This document shows positions 55,187 through 64,000 of a stretch of 64,000 nt of DNA, piece after piece. Under the pieces are notes generated by a model. The model saw only the letters and a program-made list of their open reading frames with translations. It did not search any database and was not told the origin of the DNA. Position numbers and translations under genes: made by a program. This DNA is from Plotosus lineatus (Eukaryota > Chordata > Actinopteri > Siluriformes > Plotosidae): positions 65,539,501 through 65,603,500 of the forward strand of contig CM045733.1 of assembly GCA_024760905.1 (NCBI GenBank). The letters run 5' to 3'. Each line of letters opens with the position of its first letter. Within the stretch, counting starts at the first letter, position 1.

Positions 55187-56095
55187 ACCGGGGTGGTAGT
55201 TCCCCCCATTTTTTCCAACCATCATGAACTGTCCTTTGTCACTGGTTCTGTTCATGATTTTTATGGATAGAATTTCTAGGCGCAGCCATTGCAGCGTTGA
55301 GGGGTTCTGGGTTGGTTAGCATAGGATCTCATCTCTTCTTTTTGTGGACGATGTTGTCCTGTTGACTTCAATCCGAGACCCCCACCTCTCATCAGAGCGA
55401 TTTATTTGCAGCCAAGTGTGAAACAGCCGGTATGAGAATCAGCACCTCCAAGTCCGAGGCCATGGTTCTCAGCCAGAAAAGGGTGGAATGCACCCGCCCT
55501 AATTTGGAATGAGGTACTGCCCCAAGTGGAAGAGTTCAAGTATCTCGGCGTCTTGTTCACGAGTGAGGGAAGGATGGAGCAGGACATCGGCAGGCGGATT
55601 TGCTGCAGCCTCTGCTGTAAAGCATCATGGTAAATAAGGCATTGAGCCTCGATCTACGTTCCAACCCTCACCTGCGGTCACGAGCTTTGGGTAGTGATCG
55701 AAAGAACAAGATCGCGGATACAAGCGGCTGAAATGAGCTTCCTTCTCCAGGAGGTGGGCTGTCTCTTAAATATAGGGTGAGAGGCTCAGACATTCGGGAC
55801 GAGCTTGTAGTAGAACTGCTGTTCCTCCGTGTGGAAAGGAGCCAGTTGATGTGACTTGGGCATTTGTAAGGAATGCCTCCCAAACACCTCCCTATTGGGG
55901 TGTTTCGGGCGTGTCCAACCTGGAAGAGACCCCGGGGTTGACTTAGAGCACGCTGAAGTGACTATGTCTCTCAGCTTGTCTGGTAAACAGCTGGAGGAAA
56001 TGACTGGGGAGAAGGTCATCTGGACCACACTGCTTAGGCTGTTACCCCCACAACCCGACCTCAAGCAGAGGAAGATGATGATGATGATGATGAGG
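55187..56095 (+). mobile_element. Rex3-like LINE, 5'-truncated, with (GATG)n end
   Basis: Begins in the reverse transcriptase region (CTGTCCTTTGTCACTGGTTC; a TTTGTGGACGATGTTG block, consistent with F-x-D-D) and continues through AGAATCAGCACCTCCAAGTC and GGGTAGTGATCGAAAGAAC to a 3' end of about five GATG/ATG units (56077-56095). Frames are broken repeatedly. Confidence 0.8.
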
Positions 56096-56234
56096 GACTT
56101 CAACCACTGATTTAATAACAGTTCCCAAAAATATTTTTGTCTGTTGAGTTGTAATTTTTTTTTGCGTCACAGATGAACATTTACAAAGTAAAAATCTCTC
56201 AAAACTATTCAAACTACAACTTTTTATTTAAAAA

Positions 56235-56545
56235 AAAACACCAGGCAGCACGTTGAGATAGTGGTGAGCACTTCCACCTCACAGCAACACGCCCCATGTG
56301 TGTCGATGGCATTTCTGTGTTGTTCTGCACGTTCTCCCCTTGATTGCGTTGGTTTCTTCTGGATGCTCCTGTTTCTTCCCAAATAACAAAGATATCCACA
56401 TTAGGCTAATTGGATCTTCTCAATTGCCCCTAGGTGTGACTGTGAGTCTGAATGGTTTGGTGAGCTCTTCAGATGTACACCATTTTCGCCCAGATTCCCA
56501 TGACTTATCCCCATGATAAAAGATAAAGCAGTTCAGACAATAAAA
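56235..56545 (+). repeat. SINE type C, diverged
   Basis: Head CCAGGCAGCACGTTGAGATA with a GTGGTGAGCACTTCC A-box region, body TGCACGTTCTCCCCTTG and TCTTCTGGATGCTCCTG; the tail is decayed (ATAAAGCAGTTCAGAC). Confidence 0.7.
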
Positions 56546-56881
56546 TAAAGCAGACGCCATTTCCCCCAACTATGTGCGGAAAAACTCTTCAAATGTCTCT
56601 TTATTTACTTTAATTACTGATATTTCGGGTTAATGGAGTACGCACCGTATACTGGGTGGCTACAGATAGACAATCGCTACTTTCAAAATGCACTCCTCAG
56701 TTATAGATTAAAAAAAAAAGAGAGATAAATGATGCTGATGTGAAGCCAACCAAATGTCAACAAGATGTGATGACAATGTTTTTCACTAAATACGTTACAT
56801 CACAGTAACCTGCACAGCTATAAAAATAGCTCAGTCATTCCATAAAAACCCGAGTAAACTGGATAAGAAAAGATAAGATGT

Positions 56882-57160
56882 GTGGGGCCAGTTGCGTAGT
56901 GGTTAGGGTTCTGGACTCATGATCAGGAGGTTGTGTGTTTGAATCCCAGTTAGACCTCCACTGTGCTAAGACCACTGGGAAAGGTCTTAACCACAAGTGT
57001 GCCTCTGTTCACCCAGCAGTATAAATGGGTACCAGTAAAAAATACTGGGAAGGTAACCTGTGACGGACTAGCATTCCATCCTGGAGGAGTTGAACTCCTG
57101 GTAGCTTCACGCTACGGAAACTGGTAATAAGCACCGGCCTGATGAGTCACTAGGTCTGTT
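56882..57160 (+). repeat. SINE type D, copy 3
   Basis: GGGGCCAGTTGCGTAGTGGT head, TTGAATCCCAGTTAGACC, GAGGAGTTGAACTCCTGG, CACGCTACGGAAACTGG and a GGCCTGATGAG end. The most complete copy with 46780. Confidence 0.75.
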
Positions 57161-57212
57161 GGCCACTCGGTCTGTCTATGTATATATATATATACATATT
57201 TACATATACATA

Positions 57213-57739
57213 CAGTGGCACCTCTCCTTACCATAATCCCAGAAAACGAAAAATCCAGTTCACATAAAACATTTTTTCTAAATTTTTTGTCTCTGTATAC
57301 GAAACGCGCCATTCAAACACACCATTCAAACATTAAAATAGGCCATTCAAATATTCAAACAATGAGCAAGTTGCTCTCCCATTGGCTGGCTCCCAATATA
57401 CCAACCCGCTGGCATCCCATTGGCAAAGAGGGATGACAGCTTCCATGAGCAGCAGCTTGTTTCATGAGTTTTTTGAGTGTGCTCATTGCAACTTTATTTT
57501 TTCGGCTCAGGCTTTTAACCTTGCATAAACATTAGTAAGATTATAACTCTGCTAATAAGACATGGTCAACACGAAGTAAGTACCTTATAAGGTATGCTTT
57601 TATCATTTTTAAAGGGTAGTATTGGGGGCCTTGGAACAAATCACGCGTTTTACATGTAAAATGCGGTTCTACTTACGAAAAATCCAGGTTACGAAAAAGG
57701 CTCTGGAACGGATAAATTTCGTAAGGTGAGGCACCACTG
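57213..57739 (+). mobile_element. Tigger/pogo-like element, family 1, short
   Basis: CAGTGGCACCTCTCCTTACC after TA and GTAAGGTGAGGCACCACTG before TA. Same orientation as 45960. The internal microsatellite and HTH-coding region are deleted (near 57565-57605). Confidence 0.8.
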
Positions 57740-58771
57740 TATATAAAATTGAAGAGTCCGAGCATTGGATTTAATGTTAAAAATCATGCCAGGATGATGG
57801 TTTGGTCATGGAGCTGCACAGATCTTCACATTTCCAGCTCTATCATGAACACCTGCATCAAAGAGCGCGGTTGTATTAATAAATGAGCAGCTGTTTGTGA
57901 GGTGTTACACGACTGTGAAAGGCAGGATTGAGCAGACAAGAATGTGGGTAAAGAAACAAGATGGCACGTTTCCAAAGAAACGTAGCACCCACCCTATACC
58001 AGATTACAATAAGGCAGAAGCTGCTATTTATAAGGATCTGTAATGTGTGGTATTTCCTTCGGGCGCGAGTGTTGGGAGAACGCGTTGTTGTTTTCGGCAA
58101 CGTCTTGCTGCCCAAATGAATCTGTGCACTGCAATGATTAGTGCTTCTTGCTTCTGTCATCGGATTTGTGCTTAACGGAGCGGGCCTTTGCTTACTTCGT
58201 TTAAAGAATAGCTGCAATGCCGAGTGACACATTTCTACAGAGCGAGAGCTTTGTTATGTTTATTACATAAATTGTGCACAGTGAATAAAATGGATGACCC
58301 ATGGAGCCTTTATTACAACAGAATAGAGAATAGGGAATGAAAATATAACATTCCTAACAAAATACATGTCTTCATTAAAAGGTACCTGTAGTGAATTTTT
58401 ATTACTATCTCTTTAAAATTATCACATTAAATGACATCAATAGTTCCGTCACGCAACGTCAATCTTTGCTTTTTGTAAAGTACGTGCAAGCGCTGCCTCG
58501 TTACTATTACTATTATACTACCAGGCATTCACAGTGACATTTTCCTTCTTCATTGGCTGTTCCAGCCCTGGCAGTGACTTGAATTTGTTGTTTTGTCCTA
58601 CTGGCTAGGCCGTGTGCAGCAGACACCAGTTTAAGATGACATAATATTGGCAAGTACTGAGCTGTGTTGCCCGGAAAATAGCACCGAAGTGCAAAGCAAC
58701 AAGCGCAGAAATCGCGGAAAACAGAACGTAACATCAGCCCATGCTGTACTCTGAAAAACGTTTTGTTTCAG
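57740..58771. other. Unannotated sequence upstream of the THAP remnant
   Basis: No exon recognised. CpG-rich text near 58060-58200. A first THAP exon would be expected on the plus strand here but was not found. Confidence 0.35.
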
Positions 58772-59010
58772 ACACAATTCAGTAGTCTGTGAAGACCACT
58801 TCAACCCCACCAGCTATCTGCGTGACCTCCAGGCAGATCTACTTGGCACGAAGCCCGGGCTTTTACGTCTATAAACGGATGCTGTTCCTACGCTGTTCCT
58901 TCATAAAAAGTCGAGCCTTCGAGGACTTTTATTGCCTAAAATGTTGCTTGATGCTTCTTTACTTGCACCGGATAACCCGGCCCAACAAGTTCACATCACT
59001 TCCAGGGGGA
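58772..59010 (+). pseudogene. THAP-domain exon remnant
   Basis: After a good acceptor (CGTTTTGTTTCAG, AG at 58770-58771) the frame reads VVCEDHFNPTSYLRDLQADL, LGTKPGLLRL, then TAA (58872-58874), then TDAVPTLFLHKK. This is the second half of a THAP zinc finger: Cys and His of the C2CH motif in CEDHF, then the closing AVPTLF. The N-terminal C-x2-4-C half would lie on a previous exon, not found. The stop sits just before the conserved AVPT motif and truncates the domain, so this is probably a pseudogene of a host THAP gene or a THAP-bearing (P-element-like) transposon. Confidence 0.7.
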
Positions 59011-59094
59011 AACATAATAGTTGCTGTTGTTGTGTATTGGTTCAGCCCCTGCTCGTAATGCACAGGATAGAATTGCTTAGTTTTGTGCTTTTTA

Positions 59095-59322
59095 TGTTCA
59101 TTTTCTGTAACCGCTTAATCCTAATTAGGGTCACAGGGAGGCTGGCGCCTATCCCAGCAAACTCTGGGCAGAGGACACCTTGGATGGCTCGCCAGGCCAT
59201 TGCAGGGCAGAAGCATGCTGACGGCTTTGCAACTACTCTTGTCGAAAGTCAGCAATGGGTTGTTTTACATGAACCTCACACCGTAGACAGTGACAGACAC
59301 GGCCGGCCTTTGATAACCCAGA
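59095..59322 (-). repeat. SINE type B, head-truncated
   Basis: Minus-strand: TTCATTTTCTGTAACCGC through GGCCTTTGATAACCCAG. Ends against an ATT repeat. Confidence 0.8.
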
Positions 59323-59324
59323 AA

Positions 59325-59440
59325 TATATTATTATTGTTAGTATTATTATTATTGTTGCTATTACTGCCATTATAAGAATTATTGTTATTACTACTACTA
59401 CTACTATTATTATTATTATTATTATTACTACTGTTATTCA
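59325..59440. repeat. (ATT)n/(ACT)n microsatellite
   Basis: Imperfect trinucleotide repeats. Confidence 0.9.
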
Positions 59441-59455
59441 GTTGACCACTAGACC

Positions 59456-59540
59456 TGACGAGCTGTCCAGGGTGTACTCTGCCCTTGCCTGGAGTTGGCA
59501 GGGATAGGCGCCAGCCTCCCTGCGACCCTAATTAGGGTTA
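59456..59540 (+). repeat. SINE tail fragment (types B/C)
   Basis: GACGAGCTGTCCAGGGTGTA through CTGCGACCCTAATTAGGG; followed by another ATT repeat at 59541-59569. Confidence 0.75.
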
Positions 59541-59572
59541 TTAGTATTATTATTATTATTATTGCGGCACGG

Positions 59573-59800
59573 TGGTGTAGTGGTTAGCATGTCCGCCTCA
59601 CAGCAAGAAGGCCTGGGTTCGATTCCCGGCCTGGGTGTTTCTATGTGGAGTTTGCATGTTCTCCCCGTGCTTGCGTGGATTTCCTCCGGGTGCTCCGGTT
59701 TCCTCCCACAATCCAAAAACATGCACAGTAGGTTAATTGGCTGTTCTAAATTGCCCATAGGTTCGCATCGTGCAGAAGGCAATGCCAAACCACTGCACTA
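59573..59800 (+). repeat. SINE type C, head and body, well preserved
   Basis: GCGGCACGGTGGTGTAGTGG, TTAGCATGTCCGCCTCACAG, B-box GGTTCGATTCCC, GTTTGCATGTTCTCCCC, GTAGGTTAATTGGCTG. The tail is replaced by other sequence near 59800. Best head for defining type C. Confidence 0.9.
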
Positions 59801-59906
59801 ATCCTGCCAAGAAAACCTCCATGAAGATGATAACCAGGGCGTTATCCGTTATCCTTCATGGTGGGTCTCCAATGGTCGTCCTACGACTCAGGCACTAGAT
59901 AGATAG

Positions 59907-59936
59907 ATTATTATTATTATTATTATTATTATTATT
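59907..59936. repeat. (ATT)n microsatellite
   Basis: About ten ATT units. Confidence 0.9.
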
Positions 59937-60207
59937 TCAACAGGCCTAATGAAACAAATGTCTTGAAAAAGATCTGTTTAGATAATCCCGGGTCTGAACA
60001 GCGAGTCTTGCACTTCGTGCATTCTGCCTGAACAGCATATGGAAAATGTTGGCCTTTGATGGAGGCTGTTTCAATGTGAATGCCAGGAAAGAATTAAACT
60101 AGTTTACACACACACAGCACTCCCACATCCCCTCCATCTATTTCCACTCAGCACTGCAGGTCACCAGAATGCTGGTTAAACAGCCCAGGAAGGATTTAGT
60201 CGGCTAT

Positions 60208-60210
60208 GTG

Positions 60211-60249
<39 letters not shown>
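60208..60249. repeat. (GT)n microsatellite
   Basis: About 20 GT units. Confidence 0.95.
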
Positions 60250-60250
<1 letters not shown>

Positions 60251-61286
60251 GCTTGATGAGCTCACTTTTGTCTGGTTTGTCTTAGGTATGCAGAAGAGCG
60301 TCCTCATGCCAGGGCTTAAAAATAAAATGCTTCTGTAGGACAGCTGAAAGTGTCTGGTATCACGCAGACCAAAACCAACATCTTCACCCACAGTCATTTC
60401 TCCTACAAAAGCTTTCTGAAGAACCTTCACTGCTTCAACAACAACAACAACAAAAAGTAAAAGATATGGAAAATAATGCAGTCTGTATTCTCGTGTTCTT
60501 TCCCAGGATGAAATGAGATGCCATTGTTTAGTAACAACCGCTCAATTATGACCAGCACATGTCCTCAGCTGTAAGGAAACACATGTTTGCTTGTAGTGGG
60601 GATTATGAAGTGAGGAAAGTGGGCTTTTCAGTAGCACTCTAATCCAGCTGGGCTGGAGCTGTTGGAGTGAGTGGGCGTACACTCGCCATGCTTGGCTGAG
60701 GAGAATGGCGTGACTGTTGAGTGTTATCCATGCAGCCAAAATGACTTTGCTATTCATCCATCTGTACTTCGCTTTCTACTCCACCTGCTCGTTCTGCCTC
60801 TTTGCAGAGGAAACACATGGGACCTGAAGTGCAGGTTCGGCTTCCTCTCTTTACATGGAGACTAATAATCTGACTATAACCTCAATCAGGAAAAAAAAAA
60901 AAAAACCACTGATCATGATCACCTGAATCTAAATAAAGAAATTGAGGCCAATCTAAATGAGTTTTCTCTTCAGGATGGAAGAGGTGCTTCCTTCAATGCA
61001 GTGAAATAGAAAAATCAGAGACATCTAACTCCTTTGTGTCTGAGTGTTTTCTCTATCAGTCGCAGTGTGAGCTTTCTGTCTATGTTGAGTTCACAGCGGC
61101 GTCCATGTAAAGCGACTGGTTCAGAAAACACCGTGGATGTTACAGATTGAGGCATATCGAGGACGTCAACTGAACTCAGTAAAATTTAAACATACAGTTA
61201 AAAAGTATATAACTTGAATTGCTGCAAGCTGCATATACAGTACTGCGCAAAGCAAAAAGGAATGGTGTACAACAAAAAAATTCATA
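60250..61286. other. Unannotated unique sequence
   Basis: No gene or repeat family recognised. Confidence 0.4.
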
Positions 61287-62080
61287 CAGTGGTACCTCAA
61301 TTTACGAAATTAATCCGTTCCGAAAGTGGTTTTGTAACCTGGATTTTTCGTAAATTGCACTGCATTTTACATGAAAAACATGTGATTCATTCCAAGACCC
61401 CCAGTACTACCCCTAAACCCTTTAAAAATTATAAAATAATACCTTTTAAGTCCTCCTTCTACTTAAATATCATAAAGATGGTAGACGGGTTTAGCAATAT
61501 TCCTTTGCGATATCACTCAACCGCATGCCACGAGCCCGCTTCTTCTTTTCACTCACACCGGGAATCACACGTGGTGCATATGTGTGTGTGTGTGTGTGTT
61601 GACCATGTCTTCCTAGCAGAGTTATAATCTTACAAATGTTTATGCAAGGTTAAAAGCCTGAGCCAAAAAAGAAAGTTGCAATGAGCACACTCGAAAAACA
61701 CATGAAACAACAGTAAGTCTGTCCTTTACACGAAAAAGCATTATGGGAGATGCAGCTCCATAATAGCCAATGGGAGGGAGCTGCATCATCCCTCCTAGCC
61801 AATCGGAGGCCAGCGGGGTGGGATGTTGGGAGATAGCCAATGTGAGGGAGCTGCGTCATCCCTCCTAGTCAATGGGAGGCCAGCAGGGTGGGGTGTTGGA
61901 AGATTGTCAATGGGAGAGCAGCTCGTGCATTGTTTGAATATTTGAATGTTTGAATTGGCGCGTTTTGCGCGTTTCATAAGGAGAATTTGTTTCGTATACA
62001 GAGACAAAACATTTTGGAAAATGTTTTTCATAACCTGGATTTTTTGTTTGCTGAGACTATCGTAAGGTGAGGTACCACTG
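61287..62080 (-). mobile_element. Tigger/pogo-like element, family 1
   Basis: CAGTGGTACCTCAATTTACG after TA and CGTAAGGTGAGGTACCACTG before TA. Interior with decayed HTH region (about 61450-61570) and a (TG)n tract (61577-61600). An internal duplication repeats GGGAGGGAGCTGCATCATCC / GAGGGAGCTGCGTCATCC at about 61775-61870. Confidence 0.85.
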
Positions 62081-62255
62081 TATTTACATATAAATAATGA
62101 CATTAAATTAATGATCTCGACATAAAAAAATACAGTAAACAGTAATAAATGAAACTAACTCAATATTAGACGTAATGACTTTCTGTTTAAAAATAGAACA
62201 GCATCAGGTTCAGTTTGTGCGATTTTACAAGTATAGTATCTATTGGAGCGTCCGG

Positions 62256-62535
62256 GCAATGATGGCCTGGTGGTAAACAGCACTGGATCACTGATGCCAA
62301 GGTTGGGGGTTCAAGCCCCGCTATCAATGGGTTGTCAGTGTCCCTCCCCCCAGTGCAGCTAACTGGGTTATCAAAGGCCGGCCATGTCTCTCACTGTCGA
62401 TGGTCAGAGGTTCATCTAAAGCTGACTTTCGTCAAGAGTAGCTGCATAGCCGTCAGCATGTTTCTGCCCTGCGATGGCTTGGCGGACACCAGCCTCCCGG
62501 CAACCCTAATTAGGATTAGGTGATTCAGAACATGA
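62256..62535 (+). repeat. SINE type B with internal deletion
   Basis: Head ATGGCCTGGTGGTAAACAGC, GGGGTTCAAGCCCCG B-box, body, and a shortened tail (GGCGGACACCAGCCTCCCGG). About 50 bp of the tail is deleted. Confidence 0.85.
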
Positions 62536-62812
62536 ATATCTACTGGGTCTCTTACAGAATTGGCCACGGGTCTCCTGGAAATGTTGTCTGTTCCACTTGA
62601 TTCTTTATTTGCATGTAAATCACAACCGCCTTAATTTTATAAAAAATTTTTTTTTTCTGAAAAGTTGTCTCATATGTAAATTGCTTCTTTCATTATTCAA
62701 ACGCTGTACATTTTTTAATGTAACATTTCATTCTGTCCTGGAAAACTAAGGTTTGGAAATCTAAAGTGCTTTCGTGCTAACCAGTCAACATACAAATGAT
62801 CAAATAAAAGGG

Positions 62813-63020
62813 TGGCACGGTGGCGTAGTGGTTAGCACGTCCGCCTCACAGCAAGAAGGCCTGGGTTCGATTCCCAGCCTGGACGTTTCTGTGTGGAGTT
62901 TGCATATTCTCCCCGTGCTTGCGTGGGTTTCCTTCGAGTACTCCGGTTTCCTCCAGCAGTCCAAAAACATGCACAGTAGGTTAATTGGCTGTTCCAAATT
63001 GCCCATAGGTGTCAGTGAGT
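62813..63020 (+). repeat. SINE type C, head and body
   Basis: GGTGGCACGGTGGCGTAGTGG, GTCCGCCTCACAGCAAGAAG, GGTTCGATTCCC, GTTTGCATATTCTCCCC, ATTGGCTGTTCCAAATTGCC. Loses the usual tail after GTGTCAGTGAG. Confidence 0.9.
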
Positions 63021-63359
63021 CCGTATGTGACCTGGATCATTGTGATCACAGCCATGACAATCCCTGTATGAGCATCATTCAAGCTTTAGAGATTGACATC
63101 CATTCCTCGTGATTGGATGTAGACGTAGAGAGAGATCGAATAAAAAATACTGTATATAGCAAAGTTTGTACTAAAAAAAAGTTCCTAGAACTTTGCACGG
63201 TACTCTGTTCATCCAGAAAATGCAGGGTACTATCCTGACACAGCACATCTACATGAAGCTGTGCAGAAGAACCAAAAAGGTTCAAGTGCATAGATCAGGG
63301 TAACAACTTAAAGGCAGAAGTGGAATTATAGATTATTCCTGTGCCAATAAATAAAAAAA

Positions 63360-63362
<3 letters not shown>

Positions 63363-63405
<43 letters not shown>
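63363..63405. repeat. (AT)n microsatellite
   Basis: About 20 AT units. Confidence 0.95.
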
Positions 63406-63406
<1 letters not shown>

Positions 63407-63944
63407 TATATAATAGCAAAGCTCCATGTTTAATGATTATGCTAATGCATTGACGTGATTTTCATGGCTTTACATTTACATTCACCACCGTGGGCGCTTC
63501 TGGTCTGGATGTCCATCTTGGGTCTACCCATGAAAAATGCAGTTTAAAAATTGAAAGCTGCTCCAAATGTGAAGTCTTTTGTTTTATAAATGGAATGTCC
63601 ACAGCAAGAATGTTTTTGTTTAAATCCTCATTTCTTTACAAATCAATAATCTTCACCAGAGGGAAAAAAAAAAAACACTCGACTGCCTTCGCAGAGCTAA
63701 AAATGCTTATAACACAATCCTTATATCAGTAGCCTATTCATCATTTATAACACACCATATCAGAGTATTTCTGCCAAACAAAAGGAGATGTTTTCTTCTG
63801 TCTTTTTTTTTTTTTCAGAGATCATGGCTGAAAATATTTTAAAACTTTTAAAATACACAATTTTGCAAAACTCAGGAGTTTCAACACTGCCTGGATCCAG
63901 ATATTATTACTGAGAAGCAAATGCTCATCCTGCCATCAGCTGAG
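63406..63944. other. Unannotated sequence
   Basis: No gene or repeat family recognised. Confidence 0.4.
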
Positions 63945-64000
63945 GTGGTTATCGCTACTTTGCGCTTCAATTACTGCGGCTTCAGTACATCCGGGTTTAA
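63945..64000. mobile_element. Family 4 MITE, left part cut by window end
   Basis: TCGCTACTTTGCGCTTCAAT and CTTCAGTACATCCG match the family 4 end at 27881 in order. The window ends inside it. Confidence 0.4.

Noticed and set aside
58932..59507. 191-codon plus frame after the THAP remnant
   Set aside because: It runs from the THAP tail into a reversed SINE and an ATT repeat; the extension is not conserved coding sequence.

Overview
This window is almost certainly nuclear DNA of a ray-finned fish, probably a teleost. The evidence is one recognisable vertebrate gene exon (Midline family) in a sea of fish-type repeats: Rex3-like LINE ends, tRNA-headed SINEs, Tc1 and Tigger/pogo DNA transposons, a Penelope-like remnant, and long CA, AT and GA microsatellites. 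There is no operon structure, rRNA, CRISPR array or convincing functional tRNA gene. Nearly all open reading frames are chance, low-complexity or transposon-derived. Family names rest on recognised motifs and remembered consensus sequences; no database search was run.

The only confident host gene is the first coding exon of a MID/TRIM E3 ubiquitin ligase, most like mid2, on the minus strand at 25258-25953. It carries a complete RING and both B-boxes, ends in a consensus splice donor, and has a likely acceptor just before the ATG. No further MID exon was recognised, so sequence below about 25.25 kb is probably intron 1 and sequence above 25.97 kb is upstream intron or 5' flank. A second gene-like trace is a THAP-domain exon remnant at about 58.77 kb, broken by a stop. 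Two CpG-rich, repeat-free stretches (5.64-6.14 kb and 47.46-48.56 kb) are weak promoter or first-exon candidates.

Layout. 0-10 kb: unique DNA with reverse-strand SINEs and decayed Tc1 pieces. 10-25 kb: Tigger-like elements with nested LINE and SINE insertions, a Rex3 end, and several SINEs. 25-26 kb: the mid2 exon. 26-36 kb: microsatellite-rich, with SINEs, a nearly intact Tc1 transposase (one nonsense codon), Tigger elements of two families, and a Penelope-like GIY-YIG remnant. 36-46 kb: a Rex3 copy, SINEs, a Tc1 derivative with a nested LINE, and a 1.55-kb Tc1 element with double-repeat termini. 46-64 kb: more SINEs of five types, a 700-bp GA tract, a second Rex3 copy, two more Tigger elements and the THAP remnant.

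How the parts relate. The RTE-like LINE has the same 3' end as one SINE type, suggesting it is the mobilising partner. Two SINE types share head and body but carry different tails, and one of those tails also occurs on a SINE with a different head. Target-site duplications let several nested insertions be ordered in time. I found no convincing undescribed system. The most interesting signals are the modular SINE tails, the HTH-only Tigger derivatives, the Penelope-like remnant and the THAP remnant.
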